DNA from: Thuidium tamariscinum
Lineage: Eukaryota; Streptophyta; Bryopsida; Hypnales; Thuidiaceae
Length of the DNA: 64,000 nucleotides
Reading direction: 5' to 3'
Assembly (NCBI GenBank): GCA_947034885.2
Contig: OX344749.2
Location: 932,501 to 996,500 of the forward strand
Made by a program: the position numbers and the translations under genes. The notes beneath the pieces were generated by a model. That model worked only from the letters and a program-made list of their open reading frames with translations. It was not told where the DNA came from and did not search any database. Positions 1 through 11,170 of the stretch are shown here, piece by piece; the first letter of the stretch is position 1; every line of letters begins with the position of its first letter.

Positions 1-1631
1 CCAAATCAAAAATTAAATTAGAAATGCATTTTCATTATGGTCTTTTTCCCATTTGCATCCCCGGCCTATTCTAAGGCAAGGTTTGCGGATGTTAAAGAAA
101 TATAGGTAGAGAACACAATTAGAAAGGGATCATAATAGATATGCTTATCTAAATCTCATTTCACAAATCAAAAAATATTTTAATTTACATTGCCAAGTTT
201 CAAAATCTTTACATCACAATATTCCAATATGTTGGAGCTACTTTTAGACATTGAACCACCATGAATCAATTGGATTAGTGATGTGAAATTAAAAGTACTT
301 TTGGATTAGTACATCCACTGTGGCCCTTTTTCTTGCAATAGAATGGCAAAATCAAGAATTTTTTCACTTTTTTTAAGATAAATTCATTTTCTTCTATACA
401 AAATCATACATTACATTACAGGTGGTCAAAATAAAACCATATAGCTTCCTTCTATCTCATAACTACTTCTATTTTATGACTTTTTAAGGAATGAAAATCA
501 AATGTGTTGTTTATTTATTTTATTTTATTTTTCTCAACCTTCAAGTCATTTCTTCAACATAAAAAAATTTAGAAAATCAATGTGAATAGTGTAAGACATT
601 TAAGTAGAGAAGATACAAAGCCAAAAAATTTGGTTGAGCAAGGTGAAAAAAACTTGTTTTCTTCACTTGAAATGCGAATATCTTATAATCTACATGGTCC
701 AAGTTTCTAGATTTTTCCAATTGAAATTCTTATTATAATCTAGTGCAAGATTCTATGGTTAAATATGAAATAAGCAATTTTAAATCTTGTTTGCTCTTTT
801 GAAGTAGATATGACAATTTCGAGTGTTTTTTAATGATAAAAAGACCTTGAGACTTTAGGGGATGATGCAAATGATTAAATCATGTCTATTTAACCCAATT
901 CCACCTTTGAACTCCAGTTCGTCTCCTTCCCTGTAGAGTTTCTATACATTAGAATGCCAAGAGGTCTCACCAGTAGGGTGTAACAGCTTTGAGCAGATGT
1001 GCAATGAGTTTAGGATTCCAAGCACAACTCACGAAACTCGTATCCATGAATTATTATGATGAAAGTCAAAACTAAGTTGTCCATACAAGAAAAACCCGAG
1101 GACCTCAATCAAACAAAAGAAACCAATAGAACGTTCAATTGACAATGGCAAAATCATTGAATTAAATGGTTTAAACCGCCCATCAGTGGTCGCTATGAGT
1201 ACTAAAGAAGAATATAAACAACTCCATAATACAGCGTAATACAACTCTCATTCTCGCCATCACCCATGAGGAGGATTGGTCCCATGCCACTCCACTACTG
1301 CACTGTCCCCCATTCCAAAAATACTCACTCAAAAATCATCCCTGGGAGAGTGCGCACTCCCGCTAAAAGGGAGGAATGGAAACCTCACTTCCACAGCAGC
1401 CGCTTATCCATCCACATAATGCTTTCTGATGCGAAGATGAACTATTGCTATTGATATATCACTAAGCTGGATTCTCGCAACTTATTTGATCACTTTCAAA
1501 ACAGTACGTCGGTAAAGATGCTTCCACACAACAAGGTTTAGCAGCAGTGCAATTGTTGCATTCGGCCAAATCTGTCTCAAAAGTAGGACGCAGAATCTGT
1601 TAAAGCAAGAGTGCCCAGCAGAACCTTGGGT
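1..1631. other. Intergenic flank downstream of TFIIE-beta
   Basis: No coding region is supported. Bases 1 to about 890 are AT-rich with homopolymer runs. From about 900 the composition rises toward that of the neighbouring gene, so the part next to 1631 probably holds the 3' untranslated region of the minus-strand gene. The short open frames at 1029-1244 and 1266-1454 have no recognisable motif and no splice-compatible neighbours. Confidence 0.5.
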
Positions 1632-4086
1632 CTAAGGCACTTCAATCGACTTAAACAGCTCGGGTAAGTGGGCATTTGTGTATTTGGTCCGTTTTGATTC
1701 CCTTCTTTTCTTTTTCTGTGGTTTCGGAATCTGAGAACGTGGAACGCCTGCCATTGCCTCTCGTCGAGCTGAGTTCGTGGCCGGCTTCATCCCTGCCTTT
1801 TGCAATTCTCTCTCCACGTCCATAAACTCTCGCGGTGTATCTATTCCCCTTATCAACTGCTTCAAATCCTCATCCACCTGCACAAGGTAAAATAAACATT
1901 ACGCATTGCCACGTTGTAATAAACAGCACGAAAGCTTCGAAATATACAATATCGCAATGGTGACACGACTGGACCCGTGTCCACCCTTAAAGGACACGGA
2001 CCCTACGACCAAGGTAGTCACCAAAACTGCTTCGATCATTGGACCAATCGTTGCATTCTTTGTTTCTACAGTGAACAATGAAGTCATCCACAGACCACTT
2101 TCCGGACCCAGCGTCCTTTTAAGGATTATCGAACGCTTTGCAGCATGCAGCTGACATATAACGGTTACTCCTAAATCGAGTAAAATGATTGTTGAGGTGA
2201 TTCCGCCATATTGAGACAAACAGTAGGCACAGAGGTGCACTGGAGGTTAAATTACCTTGATAACAATTTTAGGATCATTTGGATACACAATATCTTCTTG
2301 CGAATCACTGTTCATCAAGACCCAAACTTTTCCCGTTGCTTTGAGGTCCTGCAAAGAAACAGAAGGGAAGTACACGCACTAACAAGTCAAACACTATTCT
2401 TCCTATGCATAATCACGTCGAACAGATTCATATTCAAAACAAATTCGTGCACGCAGAAAGACTTGCACGCATCTGAGTTGCCTGCAATCATTTTGCACTC
2501 AAATCTCAAGTATACAGGGTAGACTCACCGACCGAGCGGCTACATTTCCTTCCTCTCCAGACCGAAATGCCATAAAACACTTGCAACCATTGCAAGTGAG
2601 ACATCTAATAATAGTGAAACCGCTGCTTAAGAATCAACCAGGAATACCTGCACGTCAGCCTGGATTCCTGGATACGAGTCTTTCAGATCACCCATAGGGA
2701 CCCCTTCGGGTAGCTTTCTCACAAGAACTAGAAGCTCGTCCTTGTTCTTCAGGTCGTGCTTTGACTGTCACAGCACAACAGCATACTCAGAATATTAGCA
2801 AACTGAACCCCACAATTGAAAGTTGAATATGCATAATGAATAAGACAACAATCAATCAACCCCAAATTTACCAAAATATTCAAACTTTCCAAATTAATTA
2901 AGCAGCTGAAAATAATAGCCAGGAAATTGGATCGGGTTTTTCTTCGAAATGGAATCATACAAAGTAAGTATAGACTGAGGGCTGGAACCAAAAGTGCAAT
3001 TCACACAACATACTCTGACCCAATGCAGGCTAGGTTGAGGGTTTGAAACCTTGTAAGCGAATCGCTGGCCATCGAACGAGACCTTCACGTTGCTTTTCAA
3101 GCTCTCAAAAACATCCTTGTTGTGCTTTACGTCGACAAAGCAGAGGTCGTTGATCTCCTCAGGCAGAAGTGACTGTCGTGTCTGCGCACCAACCAACTCG
3201 AGAATGTTAACCCCTACAACACCAAGCATTAAAAATGGCCCATTCGATTCATCACACTGTGAAATTAAAGGACTCAATCGAGTTTGAATTTTATATCACC
3301 AGAATCAGTGCACAACATTGCACGTCCTGTTCGACAAATACACGAAATTGAACTAAACAATTGAAGGTTCCCAAATGACCGACTCTAAACTGCTTAAGCA
3401 AACATGAGGAACCCAATTTGGCCTAATTCGTCGATTGTGGGTATAGATTCGCCCCAAAAAACTTCGATTTCGATCAATTAGAAACAGAATCCATAATTAA
3501 AGTGGGCAGAAGTCAGATATCGGGACACATGTAGAATCGGGAACCTCGGCTGCAAGATGTCTTTAATGGTAACATCTTGAACAGGATACATCTAGGGGTA
3601 CCTGTGAAAACTGCAGGTGGGGGGTTCCCGATTCTAAATAATCCAGATATCACCCAATCCATGCCAATTCATGCAACTCACCACGCAACCCTAAATTCTC
3701 ATCCCGAGATAAGACCCCGCGAAATGAACACCATCCGAAAGCAATTAATTACGGTTTCCGAGAAGAGAATCCAGCTCAACCAAATCCTAGAGGGGATTAG
3801 ATTGGAGGCGTACTTCCAGCAAGAGGTCAAGAACTCGCTTGATCTGCGCTCCGACGGGCGACTTTTGGATAATCGCAATCTGCTGCAGTTTCTCGGTGTC
3901 ATTCGTGAACGAGAAGCGCTGCGCGAGCGGCACAAGGGGCTGCGATCGGGGAGGCAGAGACGGGGCTTTGCGGGACGCGGTGGACGACGGAGTGGCTTTC
4001 GGCGGACGAGCGGGCAGCGTAGCAAGCGACGCTTGCAGCTTCTCTTGCTGTTTGGTGAACTGCGCGAGCTTCTGCGCCAACGCCAT
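1632..4086 (-). CDS. GTF2E2: TFIIE subunit beta (general transcription factor IIE small subunit), five exons
   Basis: Encodes a 286-aa TFIIE-beta, which joins TFIIE-alpha in the RNA polymerase II pre-initiation complex and helps recruit TFIIH in the nucleus. Exons on the minus strand are 4086-3814, 3181-3050, 2764-2648, 2348-2256 and 1877-1632. All introns are GT-AG and phase 0 (632, 285, 299 and 378 bp). Residues 1-59 are a basic, Pro/Ser-rich leader. The first winged helix runs about 60-135 (SPVGAQIKRVLDLLLETRQ, ending DGQRFAYK) and the second about 136-205 (KHDLKNKDELLVLVRKLPEG, then SQEDIVYPNDP). The C-terminus has the conserved LQKAGMKPATN stretch, a lysine-rich block and TNAHLPELF. Length and domain order match plant TFIIE-beta as I recall it. 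The start is the first ATG of an open leader exon. It stands alone, with no operon-like neighbours. Confidence 0.95.
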
Positions 4087-4437
4087 GCTTTAGGGTTTGC
4101 CAAATCCGCAAAGAATTTCTCGCAATTCACCCCAAAGCCCTCGCAGCGACTTTCTCAAGGTGCTCCACCACGAGTTGCGGATTCCCGTCACGCAAAGCCA
4201 AATCCCCACGCAATTCGCCCGATGAACCCTAAAATCTCATCGCCCTTGCAGGGACGTTCTCAAGATACCCCACCACGAGTTGCGGATTCAAGTCACGCAA
4301 ACTCAAGGCAAACAAATCCACACTTCTCCTTCTCCTTCTTTCGGATTCTTGCGGATCGTTACAGACGATCCCCGCAGACACTTCTCCAGCAGAATGAGCC
4401 AGATAAATGAATAACAGCAGGAAGAGAAGGCCATGCC
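4087..4437 (-). promoter_or_regulatory. Probable 5' leader of TFIIE-beta with an internal duplication
   Basis: Sequence between the TFIIE-beta ATG and a TATA-like site. It contains two imperfect direct copies of about 45 bp, near 4153-4198 and 4260-4305, sharing CCACCACGAGTTGCGGATTC and GTCACGCAAA. The duplication keeps an antisense frame open on the plus strand (3577-4410). I regard that frame as a composition effect. Confidence 0.5.
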
Positions 4438-4438
4438 T

Positions 4439-4447
4439 GCTTTATAG
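4439..4447 (-). promoter_or_regulatory. TATA-like element upstream of TFIIE-beta
   Basis: The minus strand reads CTATAAAGC about 355 bp upstream of the ATG. It lies at the edge where GC-richer gene sequence gives way to AT-rich intergenic DNA, a plausible promoter position. The transcription start is not shown by sequence. Confidence 0.4.
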
Positions 4448-5312
4448 AAGTTCTTCCTATGCCTTTTACTTCCGGCCTACGGAACTAAAGGTCAGAGTAG
4501 GAAATAATGAAGTCATGTTTTTAGAAAAAGTGCCACATGTCATTTTGTGATTGGTGTAAGGTGATGTGGAAATTCAATTTTGAGTGCAAAATCAAACCTT
4601 CATATAGACATTAAAGATACCATACAAGTAGGTTAGTTTTGGCATGAACATGCCAAAATATTTTAATTTTAGCAATTCAACAATTCAATACACATAAGAA
4701 TATTTTTATTTTCAGCACTTTAAGATGATACTTCTAATTTTGGATTGATTCTTTCTATTCACACGTGAATGTATTCCTTTTTCTAATTTTTCTCAAAAAC
4801 AATTTTTTCAGATTTTAAGAAATAGTTGTAAATAATTTTCTAAATTTCGACAACTTCCAAAAGTTCCTGAGTTATTTACGAAATTGACCTACACATACGG
4901 TAACAATGTGCTCAAAAGAGGCTATCACTACCTCTCTGTTTGCATTAGTTCCCCCTTCTCTCAAAAAAATCATGAACCACTGATTTAATAAGAAAAAAAA
5001 TACTTTCCTTCCAAAATGTTGTCCATTTCTCAAAAAATCATTAGTTGTTGATCTTTGTGAGATTTAATTTGAACCATCCAAATATGAATTTAGAATACGG
5101 TACCAAACATGAATATAGATATGGATACTAGATATAGTATGAATAGTAGAGACGGATACAAATATAGGAGTGGATACAAATACTAGGTATGGATTCAATA
5201 TATAGTATGGGTATCGATAACTATATGGATATAAGATACAAGATATGGATTTTATACTGAATTGTTTTATATTGATTGTCTCACAATATGGGTTTTCAAA
5301 ATTACAAATAGA

Positions 5313-5339
5313 AGGAGGGGAGGGGAGGGGAGGGGAGGT
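5313..5339. repeat. (GGGGA)n microsatellite
   Basis: About five tandem units of GGGGA/GAGGG form a purine-only run on the plus strand. Confidence 0.9.
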
Positions 5340-5354
5340 GGTCATTTATTATTA

Positions 5355-5402
5355 TTTTTGGGTGCATTGTGACACAATTTGACACACACAATGCACCCAA
5401 AA
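5355..5402. repeat. Short inverted repeat
   Basis: TTTTGGGTGCATTGTG and its reverse complement near 5387-5402 flank a spacer of about 15 bp. It could be a hairpin or a collapsed MITE; no target-site duplication is evident. Confidence 0.6.
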
Positions 5403-7988
5403 GAGGCAATATATTGATAACATTGTTTACTAATGAGTAGGGATTCATTTTGCATTTCCTTTTGAAAAGGACACCTTTATTAAAAAAAATTGTTTTTATA
5501 CACTTGCTTAGTTAACCACAATGTTTGAATCAACCCCTAAAGGACCAAGACCTTTTCTCTATGAAAAATCACCATTTCTGTAGCAAAGAGTAGAAAAATT
5601 TTTAAACTAGTTTTTGCACATCTAATTGTAAGATCTAACACCTAACTAGCATGAAAATGTGTAAAATGAAATTCAGAAATTTTGATAGCACAAATTGTAA
5701 GATATTAGTGTTTAAAGTGAAAAAAACAAGATTTTCAATACATTTGCAAGATTGGATTATATGACAATGAACCATTTTAACTTAAATTTTTTGCACTATA
5801 AAGTTTTGAGCTTTAAAATTTTTTGGTGGAGAATTGAGTTGAGATTCTAAGAAAAAAAATACAAAAAAATTTAATTTCAATACAAGATTGTCTATAACTT
5901 TCTCACAACAAATCCAAATGGAATGAATCAAAGCTTTCCATGTAGACAAAAATATAATCTATGAGAAGAAATTTGGATTTTAAGAAAATAAAAATTTAAA
6001 AATAAATTCTATCCCTCTCTTGTATTTTGAGATTATATGCACATAACTTTTGTTCTTAAGCATTGATTGAAAAAAAATTATATTCTTAAAAAGCTAATCA
6101 ATTTTTCTATCTTCAAAAAAAGCTTCAAAAAATTAGGACAAAAATTGAGACTATAGGTACCTATTCAAAATCCCATTTGTCCCTCAAAGGGACATTAGTC
6201 TTTTAGAAACTTTAAAAAAAAAATCCTTCCTTGAAATTTAGCAAAGCATAATACCTATATAGCCTTAGGAAGACCATACAATGTTTCAAAGACTTTGATT
6301 TTAACTTTAATGTATATTCATAAGTCCTATTATTGGTACCTTGTATGAAAGTCCAATTGGGCATAAAATTAATTAGGAAGTTCAAATTTTCAAATTATTA
6401 ATATATATTATAAAAGGCAACTTAGGAAAACAATTAAATGATGGTTTTAGAGCAAAAGTTGTTGAAGGCGATTTTCAATTCATATCCATATAATTTAATT
6501 TAAATTCCTACATTTACCATTAATTTTCAATAAAATTTGAAATCTAAAATTGAAAATGCTTTCTAAAATTGATTAAAGTATACTAATTGAATGTGTACAA
6601 TTTTATAATATATATTCTTTTAATTCTAAGTTTCAATTATAGTAATTTTTTTGAGATTGATATTTTTTTATACAAGTTGGTTTTGGGACAAGTTATTATT
6701 TCAATTAAAAAAAGCTGTTTTTTGAAGTCAAATAAACCTAAAGCCTTTGCTCTATAGAACATTGTCAGTGAAAAGTTTTGAAAATTTATAGCATATTAGT
6801 GTAGGAAAACATTAAAACAACATTTCTAAGTTTGAATGTGGCCCTCAACAACATTCAATAATTGTATAAGAAAACTTATAAGGGACCTTTGACAATAGAA
6901 GGTACCAACAAGCTAGGGAAGCTTACCCATTGCAGAGGCATGATGCCCTAAGCCCCACTCTATGAATAATCATCCATACTACTTTACATTGGCTATGTCT
7001 TTTGGATAGAGAACATGGCATTGACTTTGGATTCTAAATTCAATTTTCTAAATCTTATTTAGAACCACATTTACATTGCACAACATAAGTTGGGATTTGG
7101 TTGGAATGGGGATGTGGAGTCAAATAGATCAATAATTTAATATATTATAGTTTACCTAATTACGTCACAAGGATGTTTCACAACCCCATTGTGAGTTGTC
7201 TAGAAAATGAATGGATGCTCAACTTGCAGTTTTTTCTACATTTGTCAAAAGTTTGAATAAGGTAGAAACTAAGGCTCATTTATTTAGCATTCATGTTCCC
7301 ATTCTTGAACCTTAGACAACACTTACTTGTGTCCTTAGACTTTGGTGAATGTGTCCTCTAAATGCTTAACTCTAATACACTGATCACTAATTTTTGCAAA
7401 TTTCAAATTTAGATACACTTATAGAATAATTTAAGTGGTCTAAAAAGCTAGTACTTTGAAAGTTTATAGAAATTACATATAACATCCAAAAAATCTATTT
7501 TTCTTAATATTCATGATTTTCACTCACTAATACTATAAAAATATTATTTTAAAGAAAAATTTATTTTTACTATTCTAAATTACTTATATTGATGATTTTG
7601 GGTGCTTCCACCTCTATCATCAGAAATTGCAAGTTAGTATTCAAAAAAACTTTTTTTTCCAACTTTGAATGTTGATATCTTCTAATCGGTACGATCAAAC
7701 TTCATGAAATTCTTAACACATGATCTCAAATAAGTAATTTATAAGATCCAATAGTGATATTTTTAAATTTTTTTTGAAAATCTTTTTGGGTGGAAGTAGC
7801 AAACATGGCAGTTTTGAGTGGTTTCCAAGCCAAAAAATGCTTTAGTCCTTTAGGGGTTAATTTTGAGAAATAACTTGTCCCAAAAATGAACGAGAAATTT
7901 TCCACCAATGGTTTACGTTCCCACCCCTCCATCATCATCAAGTTTGATTTTCTTCAATTGTTTGATGGTTTAGTGTGTTGTTAATTAA

Positions 7989-8197
7989 CCCTGGAAGGAC
8001 ACAAGAGGGCCATGTGAAATTCATGATTTCTAAAACCGTGGGAATTATTGATAATAAAATATTCAAAAAAACTCATTTGAAGTCAAAGAACTATAAAAGA
8101 TCTCCACTTTATACTCCTATAACCGAGGATGAATGATTACATGCAAGAATTCCTTGTCATCCATCATACCTCACTGGTCTGCTGTGGTGTTCCAAGG
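7989..8197. mobile_element. 209-bp MITE with TTAA flanks (piggyBac-like ends), copy 1
   Basis: TTAA at 7985-7988 precedes CCCTGGAAGGACAC, and the right end reads GTGTTCCAAGG followed by TTAA at 8198-8201. The inside aligns with the 57672-57882 copy: both have GAAGTCAAAG, an AAGATCT core, ACCGAGGATGAA and a GGTGT right end. Size, TTAA duplication and CCCT start are what piggyBac-type elements show. No transposase is present, so superfamily assignment is inference. Confidence 0.7.
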
Positions 8198-8399
8198 TTA
8201 ATACGGCAAGTTCAAGCTCCTTACAGACAATTTAATTTCCTTTTATCCATTAGAACAATGTTGTATCTCATATGTTCTCTGACTTCTCCCCTAATTGCCT
8301 TTTTTTTCAATCCGTCATTCAAATAAAAAATTGGATTTGGATCTAATGGCAAAACACCTATTCCCGTCCATGTATCCAAAACCGTCCAAATGTAGCTGG

Positions 8400-9132
8400 G
8401 GTGTTGATAATATATGTTCCAAATTTCAAGTTCAAAACACTTACCCAAAAAAGATATTCAAAATCTCTCAACATGTGTAGTTGTGAGGTTGAGTTTTTAC
8501 ATTCGTGTCAAACTTTGCTCCACAAAATAACACTATACTAAGGGCTCAAAAACTCCTCCTCACAACTACACATGTTGGGAGATTTTGTATATCTTTTATT
8601 TGGCAATTCATTTGAATTTGAAATTTGAAGCGCATATTATCGACATAGAGATGACTTTACAAAAAAAATTCATGGTAAGAAACTAATTTTCCAGCCCTTG
8701 GGAGGGTGTCAAAGTTGGCAATTGTGAAAATTTTCTCAAAACTACACCTGTTGGGAGATTTCAAATATCTTCTTAAAACAAACTTTTCTTACCTTGAAAT
8801 TTTTTATGCATATTAAAAACGTAGAAATTGTTTCATGACAAAAATTTCATGGCAAAAGAAAAAAAGCTCAATCCTTAGGAAGGTGTCAAAGTTAAAAGTA
8901 GTGAAATGTTTCTCACCATTACCCATGTTGGTATATTTTGAATAACTTTCTTTTGGTGAATTTTTTGGCCTTGAAATTTTGCATATGAATAATTAACTTA
9001 AAGATGATTCTGTAGTAAAAATTTCGTGGTAAAATACCAATTTTTGAGCTCTCAGGAGGCTTTCAAAGTTGTCAGTACTGAAATTTTTCTCACTGCAAAT
9101 TCGAAAACGACATTTTGATTGGTACCCCACTG
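8400..9132. mobile_element. Half copy of the TA-flanked foldback element
   Basis: Nearly collinear with the middle and right arm of the complete element at 19713-21110. It begins near the GTTGATAATATATGTTC segment and ends in GGTACCCCACTG followed by TA at 9133-9134. It contains the same staggered subrepeats around ACACCTGTTGGGAGATTT and GGTGTCAAAGTT. The left arm is missing, so the original target duplication cannot be read. Confidence 0.8.
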
Positions 9133-9134
9133 TA

Positions 9135-10689
9135 CAATCATACGCAATGCCCTGCTATACGCAGTACCCCAGCAACAAAGACTGTTGTAATATTGGATAT
9201 AGCTTGGATTCTTGGAATGAAGTGGAACTAATTAATTGAAGATTAAAATTAACACAAAAGGTTGACCTAACGACGGAATTGCCTTCTAACAAATTCAATG
9301 ATAATAGAGGGTTCTGTTGTAATACAACGTAATATGACAATATTATAAAAATAATACATAAAAGTGATATTTAAAATAGTATTGGAAGTTGTAGCAAATA
9401 ATATGGTGATTTAGAAACCTTAGGGTACGTCCACACCGGCTGTTAAGTTAGTAACTTAACTATTTTGGTGTTATTAAGGGGGCTGGTTTGACGCAGTGAG
9501 CCTTTTTCGGGGTAGGGTTGGGATGCGGGCAGAAATTGCTTTTATTTTGCCTTCAATTGAATTTTTCCCCATCCTTTCACACCCTTTTCTGCAATGTCAA
9601 CCAACAAGAATTCCCCAAAAATTGTCAATCCATACATCCAAGCAACAAAGTAAAATCCAATCCAATGAAGTGGCTTTTGTGCTACATATTTCATTTCTTG
9701 ATCCACTTTTTCATTTGAACTTCTTGACCAATCTTGTGAAGAACTAGGAGAGGAGAGAAGCTCTTTATACTAGTGGGATAGTGGTAGGTGAAACAAACCA
9801 TGTGGGATATGTGGATTAGGACAAAGAAGAGCTCTACCACTCATGGTTAAGTGAAAATGCAGGAATTGTGATAAAACTCAAATTTTAGACCTCATTTAGA
9901 CATAGTACAATTTTTTTTTTTTAAACTTCAAACTTAGAAAAGTTGGGGAATCAAGTGAAATTTTATTTCCGAAAATCTTTTTGATATTTCAATAATCCAT
10001 CTAAAAGTTATGGACAAATTTTAGAGAGGGGCTTTGAAAATGTCCAAAAAAATCTCCCTTCCACACACCCTCTAGAATTTTGTCCATAACTCTTACATGA
10101 GGCTCCAAAATCCCAAAGTGGATTTTGGGAGATAAACATTAACTTTGAACATAATTCTTGCGTTTTCACTTAATTATTAATAGCTGCATTTAATGTGGAA
10201 AAAATTGAAAAGTGTTTAAAATGGTACAATCCTAGAAGTAGAGAATTCTCTACTTAAGTAAGTAAATCCAATTATGATCCACATATTATGTTGATAGTCT
10301 TTACAAATTTTTATCTATTATGTAGAATACTATTGTAGGAACACAAATTTCTTAGCATTGTGAATTTTTTGTCCAGTCATACATTGTCTACAAAAATGCA
10401 TTTTAGGATATTTTAGAGTACTCTATTGACTTCTACTAATATCCTACAAGAAATTGGTAGTTTCTATAGATGTGCAATTGCATATTTTGTCACATATAAG
10501 CATAATTACTTTATGAGAATATAAGTAGTGATGTTTTTATTGTCAACCCTCCATTGTAAATATTTGTTTCATATGTATGTGTAATGCATAAGTTTTTTCA
10601 ATTACAACAAATTTTCATTCAAGCAATGAAATAAAAATTATATTTTTCAAATATTTGAAAGGTAGGTGTTTTTCAATAACGAAAGTCCT
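9135..10689. other. Intergenic region with a CACTA-derived module
   Basis: No gene is seen. About 9740-10070 resembles 30245-30545 inside the CACTA-type element: shared CTCTTTATAC, GACCTCATTTAGACATAGTA and AAAAGTTATGGACAAATTT. It also has its own small inverted arms around 10005-10095. This is probably a fragment of the same transposon family. Bases 9424-9490 hold a small palindrome, GTTAAGTTAGTAACTTAAC. Confidence 0.5.
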
Positions 10690-11170
10690 TGGTATCTCAT
10701 TTGTCTTAAGCTTGCAACAACTTGTAACCAGATGAGAGTGTACCTGTGCCTTCGATGTGGTGCAAGAACAGAGGATGTGATATTAAGGAGGTCCGTGTTC
10801 AATATTTTCTTCCGGTCCTGTTTAAGTAGGGTTTAAGGCGCTTCTTCGAGCTTCTTCCTCCTCTGTTTTCTCAGCTTAGAGATTCGTCCTATCCAGACGC
10901 CGGCGATTGTGCTTTTGTGAAGAACGATGCTGATGAGCTGTTGAGAAGAATGCTCTCACCCTGCCTGCTCTTGTGACCGCACCGATTTTGTTTTCCATCA
11001 GGGTTTAAGAGAGATTTTCAGGGGCGGTGTTCGTGGATTATCAGAGGTTTGGGGTGCAAGAGTATGTTAGCAATTGAAGGCACGAGATGGATGCATCAAG
11101 CTTGGGACCGGAAAATGGGAGTTGAGAGTGAACAGAGACTGGATTGTTTTGGCGTTGGCGAGGATTGGAT
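10690..11170 (+). promoter_or_regulatory. Promoter and 5' leader region of the Twinkle gene, with upstream ATGs
   Basis: GC content rises sharply here. Several ATGs precede the chosen start (for example near 10927, 11062 and 11074), all out of frame with it. An in-frame TGA at 11129-11131 closes the main frame upstream. If transcribed, these upstream frames could lower translation. No clear TATA box was found. Confidence 0.45.

Larger units (their letters stand above)
4450..7984. other. AT-rich intergenic region without genes
   Basis: No frame is convincing. About 5070-5260 is a degenerate ATGGATAC/GATATAGTATG low-complexity stretch. The 93-aa frame at 5064-5345 is its translation and is not a gene. 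The rest is unique-looking AT-rich sequence, probably decayed repeats. Confidence 0.6.

Noticed and set aside
3577-4410. 277-aa open frame on the plus strand, the longest simple frame in its area
   Set aside because: It lies antisense to exon 1 and the leader of TFIIE-beta, is Arg/Gln-rich from composition, has no motif and is extended by the leader duplication.
5064-5345. 93-aa minus-strand frame rich in Ile, Tyr and Ser
   Set aside because: It is the translation of a degenerate GGATAC-type low-complexity array.
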